64,000 nt of DNA. Source: Salvia splendens. Taxonomy: Eukaryota > Streptophyta > Magnoliopsida > Lamiales > Lamiaceae. The position numbers and the translations under genes were made by a program. The stretch covers positions 31,028,852-31,092,851 of the forward strand of contig NC_056040.1 in assembly GCF_004379255.2 (NCBI RefSeq), written 5' to 3'. This document shows, piece by piece, positions 1 to 11,468 of the stretch. Numbering within the stretch: position 1 is the stretch's first letter; every line of letters starts with the position of its first letter. The notes beneath the pieces were generated by a model, which was not told the origin of the DNA, made no database searches, and saw only the letters and a list, made by a program, of their open reading frames with translations.

Positions 1-491
1 GTATCAAAAGAAAGGGTCAAAGTGTATGGGCTCAATTTAGTTAAGTAAGGGGTGCCTTGCTTGCGAGGCGAGTTCGTGGAGCGAAAGAAGAAAGGCTCAA
101 ATTTGTTAAGTCCTAATGCCTTTAGTCCTTACTACTTGTGTTATTATCATCTAAATATCAAAAATTAAGCCTCTCGTAAAAATTTTCTTTGTAAAGATAG
201 TAGAAAGTGTTCTACTTTGGCTTATAACTTACATATAAAGAGGCTTCAAAGTAAGTTTAAAAATTGAGCATTTCCATCATACTTACGTCGTTCAAACTGA
301 TCAAGTTTATTTTGCATTCAAGTTTCTACATGTATACATATTGATTCCTTTTTCTAACTATTCCCAAAGTAATCAAATCTTCTACTTATCCGATTTCAAG
401 CATATTGCCCATTTATTACTATCTGATATTTTGTATTTTAAAAAATTTTAACATGTATGATTTTTATGTTCTGGAACTAACCCTCCCCCTC

Positions 492-533
492 CCACTGCAT
501 ATGAACTCGTCCTTCAGGGACTGGATGCAGTGG
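492..533. other. Hairpin with nested inner stem
   Basis: A perfect 9-bp stem pairs 492-500 with 525-533. Inside it a second stem, GTCC with GGAC, closes a short loop at 509-521. It lies next to the polypyrimidine tract of the Athila-type interior. No function is known to me. Confidence 0.5.
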
Positions 534-582
534 AAAAAGGGTTAGGTACAGGCAACGGCACAATAGAAACCAAAGAAAACTT

Positions 583-617
583 CTCACACTTAGACCAGAC
601 ACTGGGCTATGTGTGAG
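583..617. other. Recurring CTCACACTTAG hairpin, copy 1
   Basis: 16-bp stem with two mismatches: 583-598 pairs with 602-617. It is one of four related hairpins found in two separate Athila-like elements. Confidence 0.55.
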
Positions 618-698
618 ACAGTGCCAACAATCAAACATGCCAACCAAAACAACAAACAAAACACATAGGAAAAAAGGGATAGCAACCTACACAAACTT

Positions 699-733
699 CT
701 CACACTTAGTCCATGTACAGGACTAAGTGTGAG
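699..733. other. Recurring CTCACACTTAG hairpin, copy 2 (perfect)
   Basis: Perfect 14-bp stem: 699-712 pairs with 720-733 around a 7-nt loop. It is the best preserved of the four. Confidence 0.65.
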
Positions 734-880
734 AATGGAAAAGAAAAACAACAATTTATACAAATAAACTGAGTTAATGGTGATACTACTGCCTTTGAGA
801 TGGTTGAACAGGGATGTTGCAAGCCTTCCTTATTGCCTCCATTTCACAGGCCTTCCTTATTGCCTGCAGGGCGTTTGCGT

Positions 881-1504
881 TCATCGGAGCTCCTTCTCCT
901 TGGTATCTTTTCCCTTATCTTCTTCACGTGGAGGATCATGCTGGGCAGCGTCAGTAAGCCCATACCTTGAAATGGTATGGTGGCCCTTCTTGGGAGGAGG
1001 AAGGATACTCTCTTCCCCCGTCCTCTTGCCTTCTTCCTCTGCTCTGACCCGGCTATCCTCCACAGCCTTGCTTGCTTCTACGGCTGCCCTGGTCCCTTGA
1101 GTCGCTTGTCTCTTCTCATCCACCTGCCGCCTCAAAACCTCAGCTTCCTTCAGCAGTTGATCCGTCGTCCGGCGGCGCGTCCTTCCTGAGACAGAGTCAT
1201 CCTCCATAGTCGAAAAGAGGTTCCATTCTGCCTCCCTTCGTCGTAGTAGGAGATCACTGGGGAGAGGCAGAGAATCTTTCCTCTCAATATTTACCACTGG
1301 GGAGACGGAGTCCAGATGCCTTATGTAAGCTGGGTCTACATATTGGAGTGGACCGATGAATCTGGAAGACAATAATGTGGTTCTGGTGGTCGGTGGGAAA
1401 AGGTTAGGGTTATCTGGGTTGGCTGGTGACAAGGATCTCCGATTACCACTGTTGATACCGGCTCCTGAAGAAGAAGAGGAAGTATTGAGTTGAGTGCTCT
1501 GCAT
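881..1504 (-). CDS. Extra ORF downstream of integrase in Athila-type element
   Basis: A 207-codon uninterrupted ORF that starts at an ATG. It sits between the integrase end and the 3' LTR, the position where Athila relatives carry an envelope-like or accessory ORF. The N-terminus is rich in Ser, Thr and Asn. A central part carries SRFIGPLQYVDPAYIRHL, and a Glu/Lys/Arg-rich, probably coiled-coil stretch covers about residues 110-170. The C-terminus is highly charged (KGKDTKEKELR). No signal peptide or membrane segment is visible, so an envelope function is not supported. A TATAAAA box lies about 120 bases upstream on the same strand, so it may have its own transcript. It is intact while gag-pol around it is broken. 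I do not recognise its family. Confidence 0.6.
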   Translation of the reverse strand: MQSTQLNTSSSSSGAGINSGNRRSLSPANPDNPNLFPPTTRTTLLSSRFIGPLQYVDPAYIRHLDSVSPVVNIERKDSLPLPSDLLLRRREAEWNLFSTMEDDSVSGRTRRRTTDQLLKEAEVLRRQVDEKRQATQGTRAAVEASKAVEDSRVRAEEEGKRTGEESILPPPKKGHHTISRYGLTDAAQHDPPREEDKGKDTKEKELR

Positions 1505-2108
1505 TTTTTTTCTGGTGATGATTGTGGGTGATTCCTTGGAGGGGATTTGAACTTAAAGAGGATTAGATGAGGATAGCACGAATGTTCTGAAGGCAGTTGA
1601 TGAAAAGTGGGATCAGAGAGACCCCTTTTATACTGAAATCCCGACTGTTGAGATCCTTGCCTGTTGAGATCTCTGCTACTCTTCGCATACAGGCGTGCCT
1701 TTTCAGAATGCCAGGCGGCAAAGGTTCTCCGATACGCTTCCTCCTTCTCTCTAAGACGTCATTTCATTGCGACAGTTGGGGCCGCCTGACACCTCTCTAA
1801 TGACTGCACACGTCCTATTACCTGCCCTTTTAAACTCAATCACTGTACCACCAATTAAATTCAAATTGCACTGATCAAGTGGACAATTAAATCCAGATGA
1901 AAACTCACATAATTTCACTTTATCAGTTTCTTTTCTCAACTTCCGACTTTTAATTTTCTAAACAATACAACACACTAAAAATTATTTACACTAACAAGGA
2001 CTTGATCGGGTTCCCCTGGGATGTCACTTGATCAGTTTTAATAGATTAAGAATTTATTGCTTGATCAAGCAGATTACCCATGAGTACCTGATCACTCATT
2101 TTACCTGC
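1505..2108 (-). mobile_element. Athila-type element 1, spacer between integrase and extra ORF
   Basis: No coding frame that resembles a known protein. It contains TTGATCA-type repeats also seen in the element's LTR and elsewhere in its interior, and the TATA box listed separately. Confidence 0.5.
1624..1632 (-). promoter_or_regulatory. TATA box upstream of the extra ORF
   Basis: TATAAAAGG on the minus strand, about 120 bases before the ATG at 1504, with a CT- and A-rich stretch between. Spacing fits a TATA box with a ~90-base leader. Functional use is inferred. Confidence 0.4.
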
Positions 2109-2438
2109 TTACTGTCGAGAGTTAGGCATGAGTAGTGGAATGTCGTCCACTACAAATGCCTCCATTCCTTCTCTGTACGGCTTCACCCAGTGACCATTCA
2201 CCGTGAAGGAATGTGAATCTGGAACGCTCCTCTGGAGTTCGATTGCTCTATTCGTTCGGATGGTGATAATGGTATAAGGCTCTATCCACCTTGACCTAAG
2301 CTTCCCTGGCATTAATTTCAGTCTGGATTGGAACAACAGTAACCTCTGGCCCACCTTAAGTTCCTTCTTACGAAGGTTCTTATCGTGCCACATCTTAGTC
2401 TTTTCCTTGTACCATATGGCAGAGTCATAGGTATCCAA
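2109..2438 (-). pseudogene. Athila-type integrase C-terminal part
   Basis: The frame reads KELKVGQRLLLFQSRLKLMPGKLRSRW and ends in DIPLLMPNSRQ. This is the C-terminal DNA-binding region typical of Ty3/gypsy integrases (basic, with an LKLMPGKLRSRW-like block). It is separated from the catalytic core (2520-2930) by a shift and stop in the track of the polyprotein, so it is a decayed remnant. It is the last recognisable pol segment; the extra ORF follows. Confidence 0.75.
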
Positions 2439-2519
2439 ACGGAGCTCTTCAAGCTCTTGTAGCTACATTCTCCTCTCTGCAGCTCCAGCCTCGATATTCA
2501 TATTTATTTCCTTGACTGC

Positions 2520-2930
2520 CTAGTAAGCTTGATACTCCACTCCCACAGTTAGATGGCACATCTTCCCAAATACCAGCCGGTATGGGGACATTCCGATAGG
2601 TGTTTTGAATGTTGTCCTGTAGGCCCAGAGTGCGTCCTCCAGACGACGGCTACAGTCTTTGCTCGTGGGATTGACCATCTTTTCTAAAATAGCCTTGATT
2701 TCTCTGTTTGATACTTCGGCTTGGCCATTGGACTGCGGGTGGTAGGGTGTGGAGAAGCGGTGGTGGACTCCATATTTTCTCATCAAGGCTTCGATGGTTC
2801 TGTTGACAAAGTGAGTTCCTTGGTCCGAGATAATAGCCTGTGGCACCCCATAGCGGGTAAAGATGTTCGACTTTAAGAACTTCGCCACTTCTCTGGACTC
2901 ACATGTCCTTGTTGCCTTTCCTCGATCCAC
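2520..2930 (-). pseudogene. Athila-type integrase catalytic core, second part
   Basis: Contains [18 protein letters not shown] (second catalytic Asp) and [17 protein letters not shown] (catalytic Glu) of the DDE integrase core, in correct order. It is out of frame with the segment carrying the first Asp (2873-3727). The frame change around 2880-2930 breaks the enzyme. Confidence 0.85.
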
Positions 2931-3727
2931 TTGGACACATAGTCCACCGCTACTAAGATATAGAGATTGCCTTCAGAAGAAGGGAAAGGTCCCATAAAAT
3001 CCATTCCACATACATCAAATATTTCACAGACAATAATGGGGACCTGAGGCATCTCATTTCTTGTAGATATCCCTCCAGTAAGCTGGCATCGAGGGCACCT
3101 CTTGCATAACTCATAAGCATCTCTATGGATGGAAGGCCAATAGAATCCGCTGTCCAGTATTTTCCTTGCTGTTTTCTTTGGTCCAAAGTGACCACCACAA
3201 CCCAATGCGTGGCAGTGGACCATCACATCTTCTTGCTCCCAGTCTGGTATACAGCGTCGGATCACTTGATCTGCTCCCATTTTCCATAGGTAAGGATCAT
3301 CCCAATAGAAGTATCGGGAGTCGCTTTTAAGCTTTCGCTTCTGTGCCCTAGTAACTTCATCACTTCCAGGCAGCTCACCTGTCACCAAGTAGTTGGCCAT
3401 GTCTGCAAACCATGGCTCTTTCCGCGTGTGTTGTCCCTTGCTTCCTTGCTCGGCTTGATCAACCTCTTCCACTTGGTTGACCCACGGTCGGTCAGATGTT
3501 GGCTTGATCAGGTAGAGGTGCTCCTCAGGGAATGTGTCTGAAATAGCTTCATCGTTATCTTCTTGTAATATTCGGCTTAAGTGATCCGCCACTCTGTTCT
3601 CGCATCCCTTCTTGACGACTGCCTCCCAGTCGAATTCTTGTAAGAGGAGGACCCATCTGATCAGTCTTGGCTTTGATTCTTTTTTAGCCAACAGGTACTT
3701 GATCGCAGCATGGTCAGTATAAATCAA
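2873..3727 (-). pseudogene. Athila-type RNase H end plus integrase zinc and first catalytic part
   Basis: Begins in the RNase H domain ([30 protein letters not shown], then [14 protein letters not shown]). It continues into the HHCC zinc-binding module ([13 protein letters not shown], later CKRCPRCQ) and the first integrase Asp ([14 protein letters not shown]). Order and motifs match Ty3/gypsy pol of the Athila type. It overlaps the next fragment in a different frame, so a frameshift lies near the first catalytic Asp. Confidence 0.85.
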
Positions 3728-4686
3728 ATGCGAAAACCACCGATAGCATCTCCTTTTCGGTCACGTCATAGTTCTTCTATGCCTGATTCTATGTTTTTGA
3801 CGCGTAGAAGATAACGTAACTCTTTCCTTCGATTTTCTGACCTAATACTGCCCCCACCCCCATAGTCGCTAGCATCGCACATCACCTCAAAGGGGTCATT
3901 CCAGTCAGGGGCGCATATTATCGGAGAACTTATCAATCTGTCCTTAAGAAATTGGAACTCGGCCTTGCAGGCATCAGAGAATTCAAACTCCACATCGTTC
4001 TGGAGAAGCTTTGTCATAGGCTGAGCTATCTTTGCGAAATCCTTGATAAACCTTCTATAGAACCCAGCGTGGCCTAAAAAGGCTCTGATCTCCTTCTGAT
4101 TTGTAGGATACGACAGTTTTGCAATGACCGCCACCTTTGCTGGGTCGACCTCTATTCCCCTGCTCGACACTACATGGCCCAGGACTATTCCTTCAGTAAC
4201 CATAAAATGGCATTTTTCGAAATTCAGCACCAAGTCCTTCTGGCGGCATCTTTCCAATACCCTGTTCAAGCTACGCATCCCATGATCAAAGTCGTCCCCA
4301 TAGACAGTAAAGTCGTCTATGAAGATCTCAATGCAGTCTTCCAACAGGTCAAAGAAGATGCTCAGCATGCATCTTTAGAAAATGGTCGTGGAATTGCAGA
4401 GGCCAAACGGCATCCTCCTGTAAGCGTAAGTGCCAAAGGGGCAGGTAAACGTCGTCTTCTCTTGGTCATCTGGATTTACAACTATCTGGAAGTTGCCACT
4501 ATAACCATCCAAAACGCTGAAGTACTGCTTCCCTGCCAATTTCTCCAACATTTGATCAATGAATGGCAGAGGGAAATGATCCTTCTTTGTAGCTTGGTTC
4601 AGCTTCCTGTAATCTATGCACATCCTCCACCCCGTGACCGGCCTAGTCGGAATCAACTCATATTTTTCATTTTTCACGACTTGGAT
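3728..4686 (-). pseudogene. Athila-type reverse transcriptase (distal part) and RNase H start
   Basis: Two in-line frames, 4375-4686 and 3766-4368, carry the RT core. Visible are WRMCIDYRKLNQATKKDHFPLPFIDQMLEKLAG, the fingers-palm block FSVLDGYSG, the block YRRMPFGLCN, and the catalytic motif FIDDFTVYG. LGHVVSSRGIEVDPAKV and FLGHAGFYRRFIKDFA follow. The RNase H start is at FEVMCDASDYG, after which the frame breaks near 3830. The upstream part of RT lies at 8545-9266, on the far side of a solo LTR insertion. Confidence 0.9.
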
Positions 4687-7600
4687 TGTAATGCCCCAAA
4701 ATCCACCTTAGACGGAAAAGTTAATTTTTGGTGCAGTAAATCGCCGAAATTAGGGTTTTCGGCGAATAATTCGAAATAAATAACAAAATAAATTTTGATA
4801 ATTCAATAAATCATGGAATACTGAAATATAAGTCTTAAATAAGTGTTAGAAAGGATATGTGAGCAAAGAATTGAGTTTTAATGAGTTTTAGTACGTTTTT
4901 GAGAAAAGTCGTCGATTAGGGTTTTTCGACGAATTTGCCGAGAAATATTAGGAATTTCCATTGGAAAATATTTATATGGAATCTAGAGATCAAAATAAGT
5001 GTAATGTGAGTAAGATTGAGCAAGAAATTAGAATTAAATCGGTGCTCGTATAGGAAACGCGATAGAAGGGCATAATGGTCTTTCTAAATGAATTAAACTA
5101 ACATAATGTCCTATATAAAAAGTGACGTTTTTTTTAAGTATATTAGGCATGAGATGAATTCATTTTTTTTTAAGTGTGAAGCATAAAGAGAATTCTAGAG
5201 AAATTATATAACAAGTGGCTTAATAAAAAGGTGCCAAATGGCAAAACTATTGCCATACATTACAGTAATTGATGAAGACTAAATTAAATATCAAAAACTA
5301 TCTTCTTCTTCCTATTTTTTTCTAAGAAAAATCGTCCACCATGGGAGAGGAAAAGTCGTGAGGTTCTCAAATAAGTCTCACCCCGATTTTCTGTCGAACC
5401 GTCGATTTAATCGTGTAAACGTTATGAAATCAAGTAAGGTCTTTCTTCCTATGCTATTTTTATAACATGAAATTCAATTCATATTGAGGTTAAAAATCTG
5501 AAAATTTCGAGCTCCATAGGTGTTGATGGATGCATGGTTTTATGTTCGATTAATTGTTGAATACGTAGTGTATGGACGTCGTATGCTACGTTTTGATGGG
5601 TAATTTCAAAGTAAAATTGCCATGGTATGAACTTGATGTTGAGACTGAAAATATACCTCAGAGTTTATGGTTTGGTGGTTAGATGTTAATGATAGATGAA
5701 ATAAATGATTTAAGAGTTGAGTTAACATGAATTGAAATAGAAATTTGTTCAACAAGGTTTAATCCCCTGTTTTTCAGTGACCTGTTCCGAATTGTTTGGC
5801 ATGAGTAGAATAGTGTAAACTTTGGTTTAACAATTTCTATAATAACTATAATGAGTCTAGAGGATCCCTGAATTTTATGGAGAATTAAGGAGCTCGTTTA
5901 CTATGTTTATAAATTGTTATAACAACACAGCTACGAACTGTCAAAATTCTGGTACTTTGTCATGTTTTGGTATGTGTTATCCGAAATATTCAGGGAATTT
6001 AAGGTCGATGAAAACTTGATTGCATACTTTATAAATTAACTATAAGGTGTTTAGTTGTTCTCTGAATTTTGTGATTAATTAAAGAGTACAAATACTATTT
6101 TTTTAAAAATTGTGTAGAAACTATTGCCAGAAACTGCTCGATTTTGGTAGTCTGTGGTGAAAGGAGAATATCTCTCGACCCATTAGGAATTTTTGAGTGA
6201 ATCTTGTTGCTTTGTAAACTAGACTTCCAAGGGTATTTGAAAATACTAGGTTGCGCCTCTAAAGCCTTTTAAATGATTACGTAACATTAACGAGAAAACA
6301 GTCCAATGTAGTGGATATATTAAAAGTAAATTGGTAGATCATGGAATTACTTTCATCTAGGATATTAGATGAGGAGGATAAAGGGGAGAATTTTTAGCTT
6401 ATAGTAATATTATTTCTCGATAAATTAATTTGTGTTATAATTCTATGAGGTAGCTACACCCAAATGTAGCAAATGAAAGGAAAAAGGATCGGCGAAAGAA
6501 GAAATGTCGAATGGAAAGGTTTGGAAATATCGTCATCCAGGTAGCATGCTCAACACTTAAATGGCCTAATTCTCTTACGTGTTTCTCCGTGATTATTACG
6601 TGACTTATTGTCTAAATAATTTATGATTAATTATGTGATAAAATATTCATGAAGTAAAATATAAGAATATGATGGATTGTTGATTGATTTGATAATGAAA
6701 TATGTGAAAAGAGTATACGTTGAGGAGATGGAAATAAATGTGATTAAATGTGATGATGTCTGATCTATCTATCTGTGATGAGGTCTGATTTGTCTGTCTG
6801 TGTTGATGTATTATTATCTTAGTAGATCGTGAGTAATTGTGTGATAAAAGATTTATGAAGTAAAACATGAGAATATGATGAATTATTGAATGATTTGGTA
6901 ATGAGATGTGAAAAGGGAAGAATATGGTTGTGACTGTAGATAATGTGGAAATGAAGAATATGGTTGTGACTGTAGGTAAATGTGGTATCTGATATAGGCT
7001 GATAAGATATATACGAATATGATTACATGTGATGATGTGTGCTCTATCTGTGATGATGTCTGATGTGCTGTGTTCTGTTGAGAATTGTCTGAAATAAAGT
7101 ATATGTATGCGTGACTGTGCTTACGCCTTGATGAGATGTATATGAATATGTAATTGCAGTATGTGATCTGTATATGTTGCTTCTGACACAAAAAATGTAA
7201 ATTTGGATATGTGATGGTATTGAAAGAGCTGGAAATTTATCTGTTTATCTAATCTGATATGGTATGAAAAGAAGATACTGATGTGTTATGTTAGTAATTA
7301 TTGAGAATAAGTATTGATATGAAAATGGGTATATTTGACTGTGTTTACGCCCCGTGCTTGAGTGTGTTCTGTGGGTACAATTGGCATGCCATAGGACAGC
7401 AGCGCTGCATCATCTGTGATCTCTCGTCTTCTGGATAACCGAAGCGAGGATCGTCTGTTATCTGATCTGTCTGATCTGCACCCTATGGGTGGTCTGTTCT
7501 CGGGATTATCTATCTGCATCCGAAATGGATGGTCTGATTATCTGTCTGCACCCTAATTAGGTGGTCTGTGCGGAGTCCTCTCGAGGACAAAATCCGCGTC

Positions 7601-8544
7601 TGTATCTGATTCTGATCTAGTCCGCGTACCCTAGTCTGTCACTAAGCACATTAAGGGGCCATATGTGAAAATTATGTGATAGTGTCGATCAAAATATTCG
7701 TGATGATATATGTGACAATACGTGTATGATAATATATAAGTTATAATATGAGATTAGGTGAAACATCTGTTATATTATACGTGAAAATGGATTATGTTAC
7801 ATGGTTATGTTGAATTTTGATATAAATATTGAGAATCAGAGACTTGCAGACATAGTTATGACATATGAGAATTCTTGTATTATTATACCCCTCTGATGAC
7901 ATAGTTTGGAAATTTGAAGTCGTGGACGAAGATTTGACTACTGGTACGGGTATGTTGATACGTGTGATGACATCTGTGATTTGTCTATGTTAATGTGTGG
8001 ATACCAATTGGAATATTAGATGCTTCATATAAATGCTGATGACTGTTGATAAATTCTGGGTTTGATATTGCCTATTGTTGGATTCTGGGTATGTGTTGGT
8101 TATAGAGGAGATGTTGCCCAATGTATGTTAGAAATTAATAAGCAAATAATAATATGATATATGCAGTAATGATTGGTAAATATAATAATAAGAATTTAAG
8201 TTGTATGATTATTGATTGTTAGAGAATTGTGGTTGAAGTGTTGAGTGTGCTACAGGTTAATTGGATCGGGGATTCCTTTGGATATTTCTTTCGTTTCTTC
8301 GCCAGCACTGCATCCTCGGTGGGTCACTAATCACTGCTTGCGGCGTTTGTGTCCATTTCTGTTAGATGTGGCATGTATAGTATTTGAATATTTGTAATAG
8401 CTTCCGCTGTGTTTGTAAATAGTGTTGGAACTTTTGCTGATAGGTTAATGAATTAAGTTTGGTTTTTAATTGACCATAATTTATGGTACCGTAATTGTGA
8501 CATTTCCTATTCGACCGTTCGCCGATCGGGTAGGGGGTGTTACA
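4687..8544 (+). mobile_element. Chromovirus-like solo LTR inserted in the RT of Athila element 1
   Basis: Starts TGTAATGCCCCAAAA and ends GGGGTGTTACA, so it has TG...CA ends with short inverted termini. It is flanked by the 5-bp TSD TGGAT at 4682-4686 and 8545-8549. It is 3858 bp long with no gag or pol inside, so it is a single LTR, left after recombination between two LTRs. Ends of this kind are typical of plant Tekay/Del-type chromoviruses; that lineage call is from memory of the termini. The interior is TG-rich with local duplications (6637-6985). Confidence 0.85.
6637..6928. repeat. Local tandem duplication inside the solo LTR
   Basis: The stretch 6637-6720 (GTGATAAAATATTCATGAAG...) recurs with substitutions at 6841-6928, a period of about 204 bases. 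Just after it, GAATATGGTTGTGACTGTAG occurs twice, near 6919 and 6957. Between and after are degenerate GTGATGATGTCTGAT repeats to about 7080. Confidence 0.65.
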
Positions 8545-9266
8545 TGGATTCCTCCTTTCTTGGGCACCATGTGCACTGGGCTGACCCAGTTACTATCTGG
8601 AATGGAGTAGATAATTTTGATCGATACCAACTTGACAATTTCCTTGAGCACTTCTTCCCTCATGTTGGGATTGAGTTTCCGTTGTTGGTCGCGGTGTGGC
8701 TTGGCTTCTTCTTCCAGTCGGATATGGTGCATACACAAGTCTGGGCTGATGCCCACCAAATCTGTCAGCTTCCAGCCGATAGCCTTCTGATTCTTTCTCA
8801 ACACTTCCAACAATTTGTCTTCCTGCCCCTGGGTCAACTGACTGTTGATGATGACGGGCATTGTTTCTTCCTCCCCCAGGTAGGCGTACTTAAGATGTGC
8901 TGGAAAGGGTTTCAACTCCTTCGCGGGCTTTGGCTCTTCAGTAGGCAGAGGATTTTCTGCCACTTTTTTTTCTAGTGAGTTGCCTTGATCAAGCCGCTTC
9001 GCTAGGCTAGATACTTGAGCTGTCCCACTTGTCCTAGCTGGCTTCGGGCGCTCGCAGAAATCCGTTATTGCTTTCGCAATGGCCTGGTCATCCATCGATC
9101 CGACCTTCATGGTGTCATACCACTCTTCTACTTCTTTCTCGACCTCCTCGCCTACAGTGGAGTCAACGAACTGCCTCTTTAGGAATTCTTCATCCAAAAA
9201 TTCCTGTACTAAGGGTTCTGTCACATCTACCGAGTATATGTTCTCATTATCGGCTGGCCTCTTCAT
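8545..9266 (-). pseudogene. Athila-type reverse transcriptase N-terminal part
   Basis: This frame carries the PR-RT linker and RT start: LKYAYLGEEETMPVIINSQLT, then LRKNQKAIGWKLTDLVGISPDLCMHHI, then SNWVSPVHMVPKKGG. It stops abruptly where the solo LTR enters; the tail residues after PKKGG are LTR sequence read in this frame. The downstream RT resumes at 4686. The TSD TGGAT shows that the LTR cut the gene once. Confidence 0.85.
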
Positions 9267-9290
9267 GGCTTCATCTATATTGAACGTGAA

Positions 9291-9902
9291 CTATTTTCCA
9301 TTGAAGTTCAAGCTTATCGTCCCATTACGGACGTCTATAATGGTGCTGGCCGTAGACAGGAACGGTCGTCCCAGTAGGACTCCACTCGACTCCCTTGCTG
9401 CTGGCTCTGTCATCTTGATTACAAAAAAATCGGCTGGGTACAGAAAGTTATTCAGCTTCACAATAACGTCTTCCAGAATTCCTTCAGGGTCAATACACGA
9501 TCTGTCGGCCAACTGGATCATTATGTCAGTGTCAATGTGCTTGGCCGCTCCCAGCTTCTCATAGATAGTATATGGCAGCACATTGATGGATGCCCTGAGA
9601 TCTCACATCGCGTGCTCTACTTGAATATCTCCGATTGAAATCGGGAGAGTGAACATCCCTAGGTCGGTCTTCTTTGAAGGAAGATCACTCCGCTGGATCA
9701 CGACAGAGATATTCTCATCTGCAATCATTCTTCCTTCCTCATTGACCTTCCCTGCCAGGTAGTCTTTAATAAATTTGCTGATCGGGGGAATCTTTAACGC
9801 CGTCAAGAGTGGCACATTCATCTCCACGTCCTTGAACATACTTACCACATCAATTGTGGCATCCCTCTTTCTTGTCACCATTCCATGGTACAGATATGGC
9901 AT
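9291..9902 (-). pseudogene. Athila-type aspartic protease
   Basis: Two frames (9603-9902 and 9291-9581) together span the protease region. The first holds VPLLTALKIPPISKFIKDYLAGK and FTLPISIGDIQVEHAM. The second holds LPYTIYEKLGAAKH, MIQLADRS, and GVLLGRPFLSTASTIIDVRNG. Athila relatives have D-L-G-A-S as the active site between these blocks. Here, at about 9583-9606, an in-frame stop is followed by D-L-R-A-S, so the active-site Gly is replaced and the enzyme is broken twice at the critical place. Confidence 0.85.
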
Positions 9903-11468
9903 AACTTTCTCAGTTTCCTCTCTCCGACTTTCCTCTGAGGATCACCTCCCACTTTTGCCTTGCCCTTTTCACTCCCTTTTGCTTTCTTTGCTCCGCTGGA
10001 TTCTCCTTCTCCTTCATGGCTCGGCCCAGACGTAAATGCTGGAGATTCCACAGGTGGAGTAGTAACCTGGTAGGCTTTTCCTGATCTCAGGGTTACTTCG
10101 CTAATGTTTTCACGACCAGGTGGCTGCACAGTGGCTGTAATCCTTCCTTCATTTCCTCTCAGCTCGCCCAGTGACATCGCAACTTGCGAAAGTTGCTTTG
10201 TCAGCATCTCCAACGCTGCTCGCTGCTCCTTCTGAGCCTCTTAAATTTCCCGCATCGCATTGTTAGGATGGTGCGGTACTATCATATCTCCCTGACTATC
10301 GTTGGGGTGTCGGTTGTATCTTTGATTCGGCGGTCCCCCTCTGTAGTTGGGCTGCGGGTTGTCATATTGCCCATAATGCTCTTGCTGGTATTGTGGCTGA
10401 TTGTGCTGTTGATTTCCAGTGTACAGATTTCCCCGTTGGTGTGGTGGAACGTAGCTGACCATCTGATTGTTTGGTTGTTTTCCCTAATTGCTTGACTGTG
10501 GGCCCTGAAGTCTGTATCCCCAGTTCCGCCCCGATTGTTGGCTTGACCAGTTGGGGTGTCCTCCACTGGACCAATTTCCTTGAAATCCATTTGACCATCC
10601 TGCCTAACTTCCATGCATTCTGTTCCCTCCAGTGTTTGGTCTATCCTGGATCCGAGCAGGCCAGTTGGGCTGCCCTTCAGAAGGTTGCATCTGCTGTGTT
10701 GTGGGTTGTGGTGGCTGGATCCAGTTGTCATTTACGTTCCAGTGGCCAACGACATTTACTTGGGGCAGCAGCAGCTCTACCTCAGGGGGAAACTCTCAAT
10801 AGTAATAGTGATGCTCTTCCAGCGGTTGTAACGGCGGCACATACTACTGTTCTTTGGGTGCAGGTGGTGGAGGTGCTTTGGATTTTTCTACTGCCTCAAG
10901 CAGCTTCTTCTCCATCTGCTCAAATCGAGCCTCCAATTTTTCATCATTGTGCACCTCGGCTGCGTGCACCGCACTCCTTCTGTACTGGACACGGGATGTC
11001 TCGTACGACCGCTTAGCCTCTCCAGGACGTTTTTGGCTTGGCTGAATGGGGTGTTTGAGAAATCCCCCTGGGCTGCGAGGTTTAGATCATTCTTGCTATC
11101 GACTGTCAGTCCACCATAGAAGATTGAATAGATCTCCCGTTCCCCCAGCTTGTGGTTGGGCATGCTTGAAGTAGCCCTTGGAATCTATCCCAATACTGGC
11201 CGAGGGGCTCATCGTACTCCTGTCTGGCTTCTGTAATCTCCCTCTTGAGGGCACTTGTCTTTGACGCGGGGAAGAAACGATCTAGGAAGATCATTCGGAA
11301 CTCGGCCCATGTTTTGATGGACCCTTCTGGTAGTCTCGACAGCCATAATTCAGCATTACCCTTCAAGATGAAGGGGATAGCTTTCAGCCTATAGTCCTCA
11401 GACGTAGATCTAGCCGGTACAGGTTGGATATCACAGTATCGGCAAAATTCAGGAAGGCGTACGGACAC
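9875..11468 (-). pseudogene. Athila-type Gag, main part
   Basis: The N-terminal frame (11106-11468) shows the retrotransposon Gag domain: AIPFILKGNAELWLSRLPEGSIKTWAEFRMIFLDRFFPASKT, then EITEARQEYDEPLGQYWDRFQGLLQACP. Later frames (10888-11163, 10241-10462, 9875-10213) give KLGEREIYSIFYGGL, a Gln/Asn/Pro-rich stretch, and LTKQLSQVAMSLGELRGNEG with VTLRSGKAYQV, which mark the Gag end in Athila relatives. Several frame changes separate them. I could not see an intact CCHC knuckle. Confidence 0.8.

Larger units (their letters stand above)
1..880 (-). mobile_element. Athila-type element 1, 3' untranslated interior
   Basis: Non-coding stretch between the extra ORF (881-1504) and the 3' LTR, which lies left of the window. 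It matches the interior of the second Athila-like element: the segment around 205-225 (containing GTAGAAAGTGTTCTACTTTGG) recurs near 59861, and the CTTCTCACACTTAG motifs at 581-730 recur at 60390-60510. A pyrimidine-rich tract lies at 481-494 and several hairpins follow. No plausible protein is encoded on either strand. I infer it is part of the element 3' leader or packaging region. Confidence 0.7.

Noticed and set aside
4174..4779. 201-codon plus-strand frame
   Set aside because: Antisense of Athila-type RT, which is clearly coded on the minus strand.
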